A stretch of DNA of 13,891 nucleotides from Methylocystaceae bacterium (GCA_003105285.1 PQAN01000145.1:1-13891), one strand, 5' to 3'. Positions 1 through 6,411 are shown, numbered from the stretch's first letter. The notes: generated by a model not told the origin, from the sequence alone. Made by a program: numbers and translations.

Positions 1-45
1 CGCGCGAGCGCGATACGGTTTCTCCCTCGCCGACCGGACGCAGGC

Positions 46-1455
46 TCAGTCCAGGTCCGGCCCGTAATGATCCGCCTGCGTTTTCGGCTTCAGCCCATGC
101 GTGCGAACCTCCGCGAGGATCGGCAGCATGGTGGCGCTCCAACTCTCCCATTGGGCTTTGAGTCTCGCAAATATCTCCGGATGACGCTCGGCCAGATCGG
201 CGCGCTCGCGCTTGTCTTCGACGACATCGAAGAGGAACTCATTGTCTTGAATCTTCAGGTATTTCCAATTTCCTGAACGCGCCGCGCGCTGACGGTTGGC
301 CTTGTAGCGCCAAAACAGCGTGCGTTCGACGCGCGGCCGCTCGCCGAGCAGGACGGGCAGCAGATCGAGGCCGTCGCTCGGATAGGCCGGATCGGGTGCG
401 CCGCCTGCCGCGGCCAGCAGCGTCGGCAGCCAGTCCATGGTGATGGCCACCTGCTCCGTCGTTCCGCCGGCCTCCAAGCGGGCGGGCCAGCGCAGCAGCG
501 CCGGCACTCTGATCCCGCCCTCGAGGAGTTCGGTCTTCTGGCCGCTGAACGGCCAGTTGTGGGAGAAACGCTCGCCGCCATTGTCGCTGGTGAAAACCAC
601 GATGGTGTTTCCGGCCAAGCCCTGGTCCTCCAGCGTCTGGAGCACGCGGCCGATCGCGGCGTCGAGCGCGCCGACGATCTCCGCGTATTTCGTCAGGCTG
701 CCGCCGTCGTAATGAAACAGGCTCTTGATCTCGCGCGAGACGGCTTCGTCATGCGGCCCCTCCCACGGCCAGTGCGGCGCGGTGAAGTGCAGCGACAGGA
801 AGAAGGGCTCACCTGCTCGCCGCCGCCGCAAATAGCTCGACGCATGAGAGGCCAGGACGTCCGTATAATAGCCGACCTCATGCGCCGGGACTTCGCCTTC
901 GAACAGGTCCTCGCGTCCGGCTCCGCTCCCATGGGTGAAATAGTCGACCGCGCCGCCGTAATTGCCGAAGAACTCGTCGTAGCCGCTCTTGAGCGGACCG
1001 AATTTGGGGAGAAAACCCAGATGCCATTTGCCGATCAGCGCGGTTCTATAGCCTTGCTTCTTCAGCAGCGACGGCAGCGTCGGATGGTCCGGCGGCAGTC
1101 CGATCGTGTCGCTCGCTCCGGCGATCGGCTCCTCGAGGCCGCCGCGCAGACGATATTGATAGCGACCCGTGATGAGCGCGAAGCGCGTCGCGGAGCACAC
1201 CGCCGAATTGGCGTAGGCCTGGGTGAAGCGCAGCCCCTGCCCGGCCAGCCGATCGAGATTCGGCGTCGCGAAATCGTGCTGGCCGTACACGCCCAGATCG
1301 GCGTAGCCGAGATCGTCCGCGAGGATGAACAGAATATTGGGCCGCCCGCTGGCCGGAGCCGCGGTCGCCGTGGCGGCGGCGGTCAATTGCCGGGCCAGCG
1401 CCAGGGCGCCTGCGCCCTTCAGCAAATCACGGCGGGAGCGCGTCTCTCGGCTCAT
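46..1455 (-). CDS. Tat-exported sulfatase (arylsulfatase family)
   Basis: A 469-residue type I sulfatase, predicted to hydrolyse a sulfate ester to alcohol and sulfate outside the cytoplasm. The N-terminus has a twin-arginine signal (SRRDLLK, residues 7-13) and an Ala/Leu-rich stretch to about residue 34. The mature part opens with PNILFILADDLGYADLG, whose Asp47-Asp48 are metal ligands. The formylglycine motif is Cys87-Ser-Ala-Thr-Arg91, the C-x-A-x-R variant of the commoner C-x-P-x-R. Other conserved active-site pieces are GKWHLG (Lys143, His145), APHWP (His228), SDNGG (Asp291, Asn292) and SGQK (Lys307). The start is supported by AAGGAGAG five bases upstream of ATG. It shares its strand with the Rrf2 regulator, but 432 bp and a repeat element separate them. 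The substrate is unknown. Activity would need a formylglycine-generating or anaerobic maturase enzyme, not seen here. Confidence 0.93.
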   Translation of the reverse strand: MSRETRSRRDLLKGAGALALARQLTAAATATAAPASGRPNILFILADDLGYADLGVYGQHDFATPNLDRLAGQGLRFTQAYANSAVCSATRFALITGRYQYRLRGGLEEPIAGASDTIGLPPDHPTLPSLLKKQGYRTALIGKWHLGFLPKFGPLKSGYDEFFGNYGGAVDYFTHGSGAGREDLFEGEVPAHEVGYYTDVLASHASSYLRRRRAGEPFFLSLHFTAPHWPWEGPHDEAVSREIKSLFHYDGGSLTKYAEIVGALDAAIGRVLQTLEDQGLAGNTIVVFTSDNGGERFSHNWPFSGQKTELLEGGIRVPALLRWPARLEAGGTTEQVAITMDWLPTLLAAAGGAPDPAYPSDGLDLLPVLLGERPRVERTLFWRYKANRQRAARSGNWKYLKIQDNEFLFDVVEDKRERADLAERHPEIFARLKAQWESWSATMLPILAEVRTHGLKPKTQADHYGPDLD

Positions 1456-1521
1456 ATCTGCTCTCCTTCATCAATGATTCGGCGTTCGCCGCCCAGAGCT
1501 ATCGGGTGAAGGACCATAGTC

Positions 1522-1576
1522 CTCCCCCTCATGCCGAGGAGGCCCCGAAGGGGCCGTCTCGAAGCACGAGGGGGAG
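1522..1576 (+). repeat. Palindromic repeat unit A
   Basis: The outer stem CTCCCCCTC (1522-1530) pairs perfectly with GAGGGGGAG (1568-1576). An inner stem GGCCCC-GAA-GGGGCC lies at about 1541-1555. The arrangement, with GAGGAG on one side and GTCTCGAAG on the other side of the inner stem, matches an intergenic palindrome family common in alphaproteobacterial genomes (recalled, not searched). Confidence 0.7.
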
Positions 1577-1591
1577 TTCCAGATCGCGGAA

Positions 1592-1654
1592 TGAAGGCTT
1601 CCTCGTCCTTCGAGACGCGGCCTTCGGCCGCTCCTCAGGATGAGGAAGCCTTCA
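1592..1654 (-). repeat. Palindromic repeat unit B, inverted relative to unit A
   Basis: The outer stem TGAAGGCTTCCTC (1592-1604) pairs perfectly with GAGGAAGCCTTCA (1642-1654). The inner stem is GCGGCC-TTC-GGCCGC. Read on the minus strand, the GAGGAG and GTCTCGAAG words fall in the same order as in unit A, so this is a second member of the same family in the opposite direction. Confidence 0.7.
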
Positions 1655-1887
1655 CCCGATCGACCTGGTTCGCCGACTGCGCGGCAACAAAGACGGGGCA
1701 AGAAATAGGGGGAACGAATTGTCGAAGCGGCTTCTTCGGGAATCGAGCGACCGCGAGCCGGCGGCGCGCTCGCGCGGATGAACGAGATTGTTGTCTCGAA
1801 ACGAAATCGATAAAATTCGCAGGCGCCGATCGCGCCCCTTCGCCGGAAAGGCCGAGGACGTTCCGGCATAGGACATGGGAATAGGCG

Positions 1888-2322
1888 CTACCGCAGGATC
1901 TGCGCGGCTCGATGCCCCCGGTTGCGCAGCGAGGCGATGCTGGTGCGGTCGAGAATCAGCGCCATGGCGTCGCGCACGTCGAGCATCAGATCGCGGATCG
2001 CGCAGGCGTCCTCGTCGGGACAGTCGTTGCAGCGCTGATAGGCCGTGCGGCTGGCGCAGGCGATCGGCGCCAGGGGACCGTCGAGAATGCGGATGATCTG
2101 GCCGACGGTGATCTTGTCGGCCGGGCGGGCCAGATTGTAGCCGCCGCCCTTGCCCTTCTTGCTGTTGAGAATGCCCGCGTTGCGCAACTCCAGCAGGATC
2201 GCGTCCAGGAATTTGCGCGGAATGTTGTTTTGCGCCGCCATGTCTCCGGCGAGGCACTGGCCTTCGGCGCCCGCCAGATGCATCAGCGCCTTGAGGCCGT
2301 ATTTGGCTTTGTTGGACAGCAT
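1888..2322 (-). CDS. Rrf2-family transcriptional regulator with four C-terminal cysteines
   Basis: A 144-residue winged-helix repressor of the Rrf2 family (relatives IscR, NsrR, RirA, CymR). It begins MLSNKAKYGLKALMHLA, the usual Rrf2 start, so the ATG at 2322 is preferred over the longer open frame reaching 2601. The recognition helix and wing lie around residues 28-68, including IPRKFLDAIL and GKGGGYNLARP. The C-terminal part has Cys89, Cys98, Cys101 and Cys107, candidate ligands for an Fe-S cluster, plus Cys23 in the HTH region. A weak GAGGAA lies directly before the ATG. The gene is divergent from the TauD-type dioxygenase across 461 bp, which makes that gene, and the regulator itself, likely targets. 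Which effector it senses (Fe-S status, iron, nitric oxide or a sulfur metabolite) cannot be read from sequence. Confidence 0.92.
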   Translation of the reverse strand: MLSNKAKYGLKALMHLAGAEGQCLAGDMAAQNNIPRKFLDAILLELRNAGILNSKKGKGGGYNLARPADKITVGQIIRILDGPLAPIACASRTAYQRCNDCPDEDACAIRDLMLDVRDAMALILDRTSIASLRNRGHRAAQILR

Positions 2323-2587
2323 TTCCTCTACACGTCTCCAGCGCGATGAAAATTGCGCAAATCCGTCTCTTCGGGAAACCGCCGGAGCGTCGGCTGCTCG
2401 GGCGGGCCGCACGCGCGAGCGCGAGAGATCGACGAAGCTCATCGGCGGCGCTCCCGGGCGATTGCCGATGCGGGGCCGTTTTTCGGCCAACCCCATCGAA
2501 TCTGTTCCGCGACCGCGCGCAACCGCCTCGGTCTGTTTCAATTTGTCGCATCTCGCGCCGAATCCCGGAACGGCGCGGAGAACGGAC

Positions 2588-2601
2588 ATAGTGACTATCA
2601 C
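2588..2601. promoter_or_regulatory. Overlapping short palindromes, candidate operator
   Basis: ATAGT-G-ACTAT (2588-2598) is a perfect 11-nt inverted repeat. It overlaps GTGA-CTA-TCAC (2591-2601), another perfect one. They lie in the divergent Rrf2/dioxygenase region at a change from GC-rich to AT-rich sequence, a reasonable place for an autoregulatory site. Function is inferred from location and symmetry only. Confidence 0.35.
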
Positions 2602-2717
2602 GCGAAATGAGAAATAGCAGCATCAAAAACGCTCGAACTCCGACAGAATTTATCTTCGCGGGCAGCGCCGACGAGGGGGCGAAGGCAGGCGGCTCCGCTC
2701 GGTCCCGCGACGCGACT

Positions 2718-2744
2718 GTAGACATATCTACTAGAATAATAGAT
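2718..2744. promoter_or_regulatory. TAGA/TCTA half-site cluster upstream of the dioxygenase
   Basis: Three overlapping inverted repeats are packed into 27 bp: GTAGA-CATA-TCTAC (2718-2731), TCTA-C-TAGA (2727-2735) and ATCTA-N9-TAGAT (2726-2744). The cluster lies 39 bp upstream of the ATG in an AT-rich island, where a promoter would be expected. It is a candidate binding site for the divergent Rrf2 protein or another regulator. The words ATCTA and TAGAT recur in the palindrome before the TonB receptor. Confidence 0.45.
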
Positions 2745-2769
2745 TGTATCGTCGGCGCCAACGCCAATC

Positions 2770-2775
2770 AGGAGG
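2770..2775 (+). promoter_or_regulatory. Ribosome binding site fixing the dioxygenase start
   Basis: A consensus AGGAGG lies eight bases before the ATG at 2784. It decides the start in favour of the 315-residue product over the in-frame upstream start at 2607, which would add 59 residues of non-family sequence. Confidence 0.8.
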
Positions 2776-2783
2776 ATTCCGTC

Positions 2784-3731
2784 ATGGCGGTCAATGCAGT
2801 CTGGTCACCGAATTTCGATCCGAAATCGCTCGCGGGCGCAACGCTCGAACCTCTCGCGGGTAAATTCGGCGTGGCCGTGAGAGGCCTGGACTTGAAAGCC
2901 GATCTCGCCGACGCCCAGATCGACGCGATCACCCAGCTCGTCTATAAGCACAAGGTCGTCGTCTTTCCGAAGACCGGCCTCGACGACGCGAGCCAGGAGG
3001 CCTTCGTGCGGCGCTTCGGCAAGATCATCCCGCATCCGACCGTTCCCTCGCTCGAGGGCACCGAGGCGATTCTCGACGTCGACGGCAGCAAGGGAGGCCG
3101 CGCCTCCTCCTGGCATACCGACTTCTCCTTCGTCGACGCCTATTCGAAATTCACCTTCCTGCGCGGTCACGTCGTGCCGGAGCGCGGGGGTGACACGCTG
3201 TTCGCGGACACGGCCGCGGCCTATGCCGAGCTTCCCGCGCCCTTGCGCGCGCTCGCCGACGAGAGCTGGGCGCTGCACACCAATCTGTTCGACTATGCGC
3301 GAGTCGGCCGCGAGAATCGCGTGTTCCACGAAACCGCCGAAACCAAGCAGCGCTACGACGTGTTCACCCACAAGGTCTTCCAGACCGAGCATCCGCTGGT
3401 CCATGTCCACCCCGTCACAGGCGAGCGGTCGCTCATCCTCGGCCATTTCATCCAGAAGCTGATCGGCTTCGGCCCATCCGATTCCCGTCGCCTGCTGGAG
3501 ATCTTCCACGACCACGCGACGAGCCCCGAGAACACGCTGCGCTGGAAATGGTCGGTCGGCGATCTCGTCGTCTGGGACGATCGGGCGACGCTGCATCGTG
3601 CGGTCGACGATTATGGCGATCAGCCGCGCATCGTGCGCCGCTCGACGATCTGGGGCGAGGCGCCGGTCGGCGTCGACGGCCGCAGGAGCATTCCGGTCAT
3701 CAATGGCGTCGAACGTGCAAAAGCCGCCTGA
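2784..3731 (+). CDS. TauD/TfdA-family Fe(II)/2-oxoglutarate dioxygenase
   Basis: A 315-residue member of the family that includes taurine dioxygenase TauD, TfdA and the alkylsulfatase AtsK. These enzymes couple 2-oxoglutarate decarboxylation to substrate hydroxylation, often releasing sulfite or an aldehyde. The iron facial triad is visible as WHTDFSF (His111, Asp113) and TLHRAV (His271). The 2-oxoglutarate-binding Arg is probably Arg286 in RRSTI. GGDTLFADTAAAYAELP (residues 135-151) is typical of the family. Length fits the family norm of roughly 280-320. It is transcribed away from the Rrf2 regulator, with a strong AGGAGG site. The sulfatase across the regulator makes an organosulfur substrate attractive, but aryloxyalkanoate or other substrates cannot be excluded. 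Confidence 0.93.
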   Translation: MAVNAVWSPNFDPKSLAGATLEPLAGKFGVAVRGLDLKADLADAQIDAITQLVYKHKVVVFPKTGLDDASQEAFVRRFGKIIPHPTVPSLEGTEAILDVDGSKGGRASSWHTDFSFVDAYSKFTFLRGHVVPERGGDTLFADTAAAYAELPAPLRALADESWALHTNLFDYARVGRENRVFHETAETKQRYDVFTHKVFQTEHPLVHVHPVTGERSLILGHFIQKLIGFGPSDSRRLLEIFHDHATSPENTLRWKWSVGDLVVWDDRATLHRAVDDYGDQPRIVRRSTIWGEAPVGVDGRRSIPVINGVERAKAA

Positions 3732-3742
3732 GCGGGAGCGCG

Positions 3743-3771
3743 GCGGCCTCTCTCTTTCCGGAGACGGCCGC
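3743..3771 (+). terminator. GC-rich hairpin after the dioxygenase, no T-tract
   Basis: GCGGCC-TCTC (3743-3752) pairs with GAGA-C-GGCCGC (3761-3771), leaving one bulged C, 11 bp after the dioxygenase stop codon. No run of T follows, so this is at best a weak or Rho-assisted terminator or an mRNA 3'-end stabiliser. Confidence 0.3.
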
Positions 3772-3863
3772 TCGCGCGCGACGCGCGGTCCGGTCCCCCG
3801 CAAGGGGCTCGGACTGCTCGCCTCCGCGTTCGCCGCTCTATTTTCATGGGACTTTGTCCACTC

Positions 3864-3868
3864 GGAGG
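3864..3868 (+). promoter_or_regulatory. Ribosome binding site supporting a TTG start
   Basis: GGAGG lies eight bases before an in-frame TTG at 3877. This is a much better placed site than anything upstream of the ATG at 3703, which lies inside the dioxygenase gene with GGAG 15 bases away. It favours a 273-residue cytoplasmic hydrolase. Confidence 0.6.
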
Positions 3869-3876
3869 TCCAGGCA

Positions 3877-4698
3877 TTGTCGCAAGACGACAAATCCGCG
3901 GCCGGCGCTCCCGCGGGTTTTGCCCCTGCCGCCGGCGCGCCCCGGTCCAGCACGATCACGACCGACGCGCGAGGCCTCGCGACGGGCGACGTCGAGATCG
4001 CCACGGCGAATGGAAAGCTGCCGGCCTATTTCGCCAAGCCCGAAAAGGGCGAGAACTTCCCCGTCATTCTCGTCGTGCAGGAAATCTTCGGCGTTCACGA
4101 ACATATTCGCGACGTCGCGCGGCGGCTCGCCAAGCTCGGCTATTTCGCCATCGCGCCCGAGCTCTATTTCCGTCACGGCGATCCCGCCAAGGCCGGCGAC
4201 ATTCCGCAGGTCCTGCGCGAGATCGTCGCCAAGGTTCCGGGCGCCGAGGTTCTGTCGGACCTCGACAGCGCGCTCGCCTTCGCCGGCGCGCAGGGCGGCG
4301 ATGTCTCCCGCGCGGCGATCACCGGCTTTTGCTGGGGCGGACGCATCGTCTGGCTCTACGCCGCGCACAACCCGAAACTGAAGGCCGGAATCGCCTGGTA
4401 CGGACGTCTCGCCGGCGAGGCCAATGAGCGGACGCCGCGTTTTCCCGTCGATGTGGCGGGCGAATTGAAGGTTCCCGTGCTCGGCCTCTATGGCGGCGCC
4501 GATCAGGGCATTCCGCTCGATACGGTCGAGAGGCTGCGAGCCGCGCTGAAAGCGCATGGCGCGCCTGGCGAGATCGTCGTCTATGAGGGCGCGCCGCACG
4601 CCTTCTTCGCCGATTATCGCGAGAGCTACCGAAAAGAGCCGGCCGAAGACGGGTGGAGACGGCTCGTCGACTGGTTCGCGCGGCACGGGGTGAAGTGA
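3877..4698 (+). CDS. Dienelactone hydrolase family protein
   Basis: An alpha/beta hydrolase of the dienelactone hydrolase family, which cleaves lactones or esters using a Cys-Asp-His triad. With the TTG start it has 273 residues: GFCWGG carries the nucleophile Cys152, GGADQGIP gives Asp209 and APHAFF gives His241. The family's conserved Glu is in VVQEIFG (Glu69). TITTDARGL and PAYFAKPEKG at the N-terminal end are typical of the subgroup carrying an N-terminal extension. TTG is chosen because GGAGG sits eight bases upstream. The alternative ATG at 3703 overlaps the dioxygenase by 29 bp, gives 331 residues and would add a hydrophobic stretch (GLGLLASAFAALFSW) that could act as a signal or anchor. 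It follows the dioxygenase on the same strand and may be co-transcribed. The substrate is unknown. Confidence 0.9.
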   Translation: MSQDDKSAAGAPAGFAPAAGAPRSSTITTDARGLATGDVEIATANGKLPAYFAKPEKGENFPVILVVQEIFGVHEHIRDVARRLAKLGYFAIAPELYFRHGDPAKAGDIPQVLREIVAKVPGAEVLSDLDSALAFAGAQGGDVSRAAITGFCWGGRIVWLYAAHNPKLKAGIAWYGRLAGEANERTPRFPVDVAGELKVPVLGLYGGADQGIPLDTVERLRAALKAHGAPGEIVVYEGAPHAFFADYRESYRKEPAEDGWRRLVDWFARHGVK

Positions 4699-4722
4699 TC
4701 TTCGGGCCGACTCGTCGCGCTC

Positions 4723-5127
4723 TCAGGTCAGATCGGTGAAAGGATTCCAGGCGACCTCCCAGAGATGCCCGTCGGGATCGGCGAAGTAGCCCGAATAGCC
4801 GCCCCAGAAAGCGTCGCGCGGCGTCTTCACCGCCGTCGCGCCGCTCGCCACGGCGAGGGCGAAGACGGCGTCGACCTCTTCTTTCGACGCCACGTTATGC
4901 GCGAGCGCGACGCCCGAAAAGCCCGCGCCCTCCGCCGAGATCAGCGCGTCTTCGGCGAGCAGGCGGCGCGGATAGAGCGAAAGCCAAGTTCCTTCGAGGG
5001 CGAAGAAAACGCAAGTGTCGCCGGGCTTGTGCCTATGCGTCTCGAAACCCAGCCCGTCGCGATAGAAGGCGATCGACCGGTCGAGGTCGTGGACGCCGAG
5101 CGTGACGAGACTGATCTTGCCCTTCAT
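4723..5127 (-). CDS. VOC (glyoxalase/bleomycin resistance fold) family protein
   Basis: A 134-residue single-domain protein with the paired beta-alpha-beta-beta-beta modules of the vicinal oxygen chelate fold. The first module begins KISLVTLGVHDLDRSIAFYRDGLGF (given here as a motif spread over residues 4-28). The second ends GYFADPDGHLWEVAWNP, with Glu124 in the usual metal-ligand position. Such proteins include lactoylglutathione lyases, fosfomycin-type resistance enzymes, dioxygenases and many uncharacterised members, so no reaction is assigned. The ATG at 5127 is preceded by AAAGGGC about nine bases away. It converges on the hydrolase gene with a gap of only 24 bp and is divergent from the phosphatase/Nudix gene. 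Confidence 0.88.
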   Translation of the reverse strand: MKGKISLVTLGVHDLDRSIAFYRDGLGFETHRHKPGDTCVFFALEGTWLSLYPRRLLAEDALISAEGAGFSGVALAHNVASKEEVDAVFALAVASGATAVKTPRDAFWGGYSGYFADPDGHLWEVAWNPFTDLT

Positions 5128-5200
5128 CTGTTTTGCCCTTTGGAAGGCGTCGCGCCGATCGATTATCCCACTGCGAGACTAGACTATTTACTCGTTCGCC

Positions 5201-5291
5201 GCTAGAGTCTTGAAACACGGAAAGACTCCAGCTTCTTGTTTTGACGCGTTTCCGACGCCGAACCGGTTTCCGCTTTGGCGGGAAGCGCTCT
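5201..5291 (+). repeat. Dispersed hairpin repeat, upstream copy
   Basis: The left part is a short hairpin, GAGTCTT (5205-5211) pairing with AAGACTC (5222-5228) around the loop GAAACACGGA. A T-rich linker follows, then an imperfect palindrome with GACGCCGAACCGG at its core and arms GCGTTTCC and GGAAGCGC. The same arrangement in the same direction recurs at 6958-7064. The right palindrome resembles a repeat widespread in Hyphomicrobiales genomes (recalled, not searched). It ends 31 bp before the phosphatase/Nudix start codon. Confidence 0.7.
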
Positions 5292-5322
5292 AGGACATGG
5301 GCGCGTCCCCCGGAGCACGACG

Positions 5323-6411
5323 ATGGCACGAACGCGCATCTGTCTGGCGCGCCACGGCGAGACCAATTGGAATCTCGAGCGGCGCGCGCAGGGCCAGTTG
5401 AACATTCCGCTGAACGTCAAAGGATTCGCGCAGGCGGACGCGCTCGCGCGCGAACTCGCCAACGAGCCGTTCGATCATGTCTACAGCAGCGATTTGAAAC
5501 GCGCGCTGCAGACCGCCGCGCCGATCGCCGGCCGTCGCGGCCTGCCGGTCCGCGAGAGCGCGGGGCTGCGCGAAAAGCACGACGGCGCGTGGCAGGGGCT
5601 GACGGTCGCCGATATCGAAAAGCGTCATCCCGAAGAACTCGCTCTCTATCGGCAGCGGCGGCTCGATTTCGTCATTCCGGGTGGCGAGAGCCTCGAACGA
5701 TTCGCCGACCGCATCGCGGCGGAACTGAGCGACATCGCCGCCCGTCACGCCGGCGAAACCGTGCTGATCGTGGCGCATGCCGGCGTGCTCGACATCGCCT
5801 ATCGGCTGGCGACCGGCCTCGCGCTCGGCGAGAAGCGCGAGCGGCCGGTCGTCAACGGCGCGCCGAATTGGATCGCGCAAGAAGACGGCGTCTGGTCGCT
5901 CGAGAGCTGGGCGGACGAGCCGAGACTCGTCGAGGCGCCCTATGAGGGGCGCGATCTGCCGCGACGCGAGGCCGCGCGCCTGCTTCTGCTCGATGACGCG
6001 GACAATGTTCTTCTGTTTCGCTATTCATCGGGGCTGGCGCCGCATTTCGCGGCTCGCGGGCACGCGCATTTCTGGGGCTCGCTCGGCGGCGCCGTCGAGG
6101 ACGGAGAAGATTTCGACGCGGCGGCGCGGCGCGAACTCGCCGAGGAGACGGGATTGACCGGCGTCGATCCCGGGCCGGTCGTCGCCGCCCGCGAATTTCC
6201 GATGCAATTCGGCGAGCGATGGGTCCACGCTGTCGAGCGCTATTACGCCATCCGCGCCGGCGATTTCACTCCCGACACCAACGGCTTCACCGATCTCGAA
6301 CGCACGGACGTCCTCGGCTGGAGATGGTGGAGCGCCGAGGAGATCGCGGCGTCCGACGAATTGATCTTTCCCGAGGCGCTGGACGCGCTGTTGCCGAGTC
6401 TCTCCCGCTGA
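5323..6411 (+). CDS. Histidine phosphatase - Nudix hydrolase fusion
   Basis: A 362-residue two-domain protein. Residues 1-200 are a histidine phosphatase (phosphoglycerate mutase-like): LARHGETNWN supplies the nucleophilic His11, SSDLKRALQTA (Arg60) the phosphate pocket, REKHDGAWQG the acid region, and VAHAG the second His152. Residues 214-362 are a Nudix domain with a complete Nudix box, Gly256-x5-Glu262-x7-Arg270-Glu-Leu-Ala-Glu-Glu-Thr-Gly-Leu278. Nudix enzymes cleave nucleoside diphosphate-X compounds and the phosphatase could remove a phosphate from the product, so sequential action on a nucleotide-type metabolite is plausible. The order is opposite to mycobacterial MutT1 (Nudix first). 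The ATG at 5323 is chosen for GGAG seven bases upstream and because the RHG motif then falls at residues 10-12. It is followed 24 bp later by the DUF6886-like gene. Confidence 0.92.
   Translation: MARTRICLARHGETNWNLERRAQGQLNIPLNVKGFAQADALARELANEPFDHVYSSDLKRALQTAAPIAGRRGLPVRESAGLREKHDGAWQGLTVADIEKRHPEELALYRQRRLDFVIPGGESLERFADRIAAELSDIAARHAGETVLIVAHAGVLDIAYRLATGLALGEKRERPVVNGAPNWIAQEDGVWSLESWADEPRLVEAPYEGRDLPRREAARLLLLDDADNVLLFRYSSGLAPHFAARGHAHFWGSLGGAVEDGEDFDAAARRELAEETGLTGVDPGPVVAAREFPMQFGERWVHAVERYYAIRAGDFTPDTNGFTDLERTDVLGWRWWSAEEIAASDELIFPEALDALLPSLSR

Larger units (their letters stand above)
1501..1660. repeat. Composite palindromic element with 12-bp terminal inverted repeats
   Basis: ATCGGGTGAAGG at 1501-1512 is perfectly inverted as CCTTCACCCGAT at 1649-1660. 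Inside are two hairpin units in opposite orientation (1522-1576 and 1592-1654). The layout resembles a paired, BIME-like or MITE-like non-autonomous element. It contains no coding capacity and starts only 45 bp upstream of the sulfatase start codon. No target-site duplication was identified. Confidence 0.65.
1456..1887. other. 432-bp non-coding region between sulfatase and Rrf2 gene
   Basis: No convincing gene lies here; the open frames crossing it run through palindromic repeats and show no recognisable family. The sulfatase ribosome binding site is at 1461-1468 and a composite repeat fills 1501-1660. The remainder, 1661-1887, should carry any sulfatase promoter on the minus strand. It includes an AT-rich patch around 1785-1820 with a CGAGA/TCTCG inverted repeat near 1783-1798. 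No confident -35/-10 pair could be picked. Confidence 0.6.
2323..2783. other. 461-bp divergent intergenic region between Rrf2 gene and dioxygenase
   Basis: Both reading directions start here. The half near the Rrf2 gene (2323-2580) is GC-rich with no recognisable protein in any frame and may be an untranslated leader. The half near the dioxygenase turns AT-rich and contains short palindromes at 2588-2601 and a TAGA/TCTA cluster at 2718-2744. An open frame from 2607 runs in phase into the dioxygenase, but its N-terminal stretch looks non-coding. Confidence 0.6.

Noticed and set aside
559..1509. A 316-codon plus-strand frame opposite the sulfatase, and a similar 399-codon minus frame at 2805-4004
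   Set aside because: Both are shadows of well supported enzymes, with low-complexity Arg/Ala-rich translations and no family match I recognise.
1471..1869. Open frames of about 117-132 codons across the sulfatase/Rrf2 gap
   Set aside because: They read through both palindromic repeat units, so the translation is repeat sequence and not a conserved protein.
2607..2783. N-terminal extension of the dioxygenase from an ATG at 2607
   Set aside because: AGGAGG immediately before the ATG at 2784 and the family's normal N-terminus both favour the shorter protein; the extension spans likely promoter sequence.
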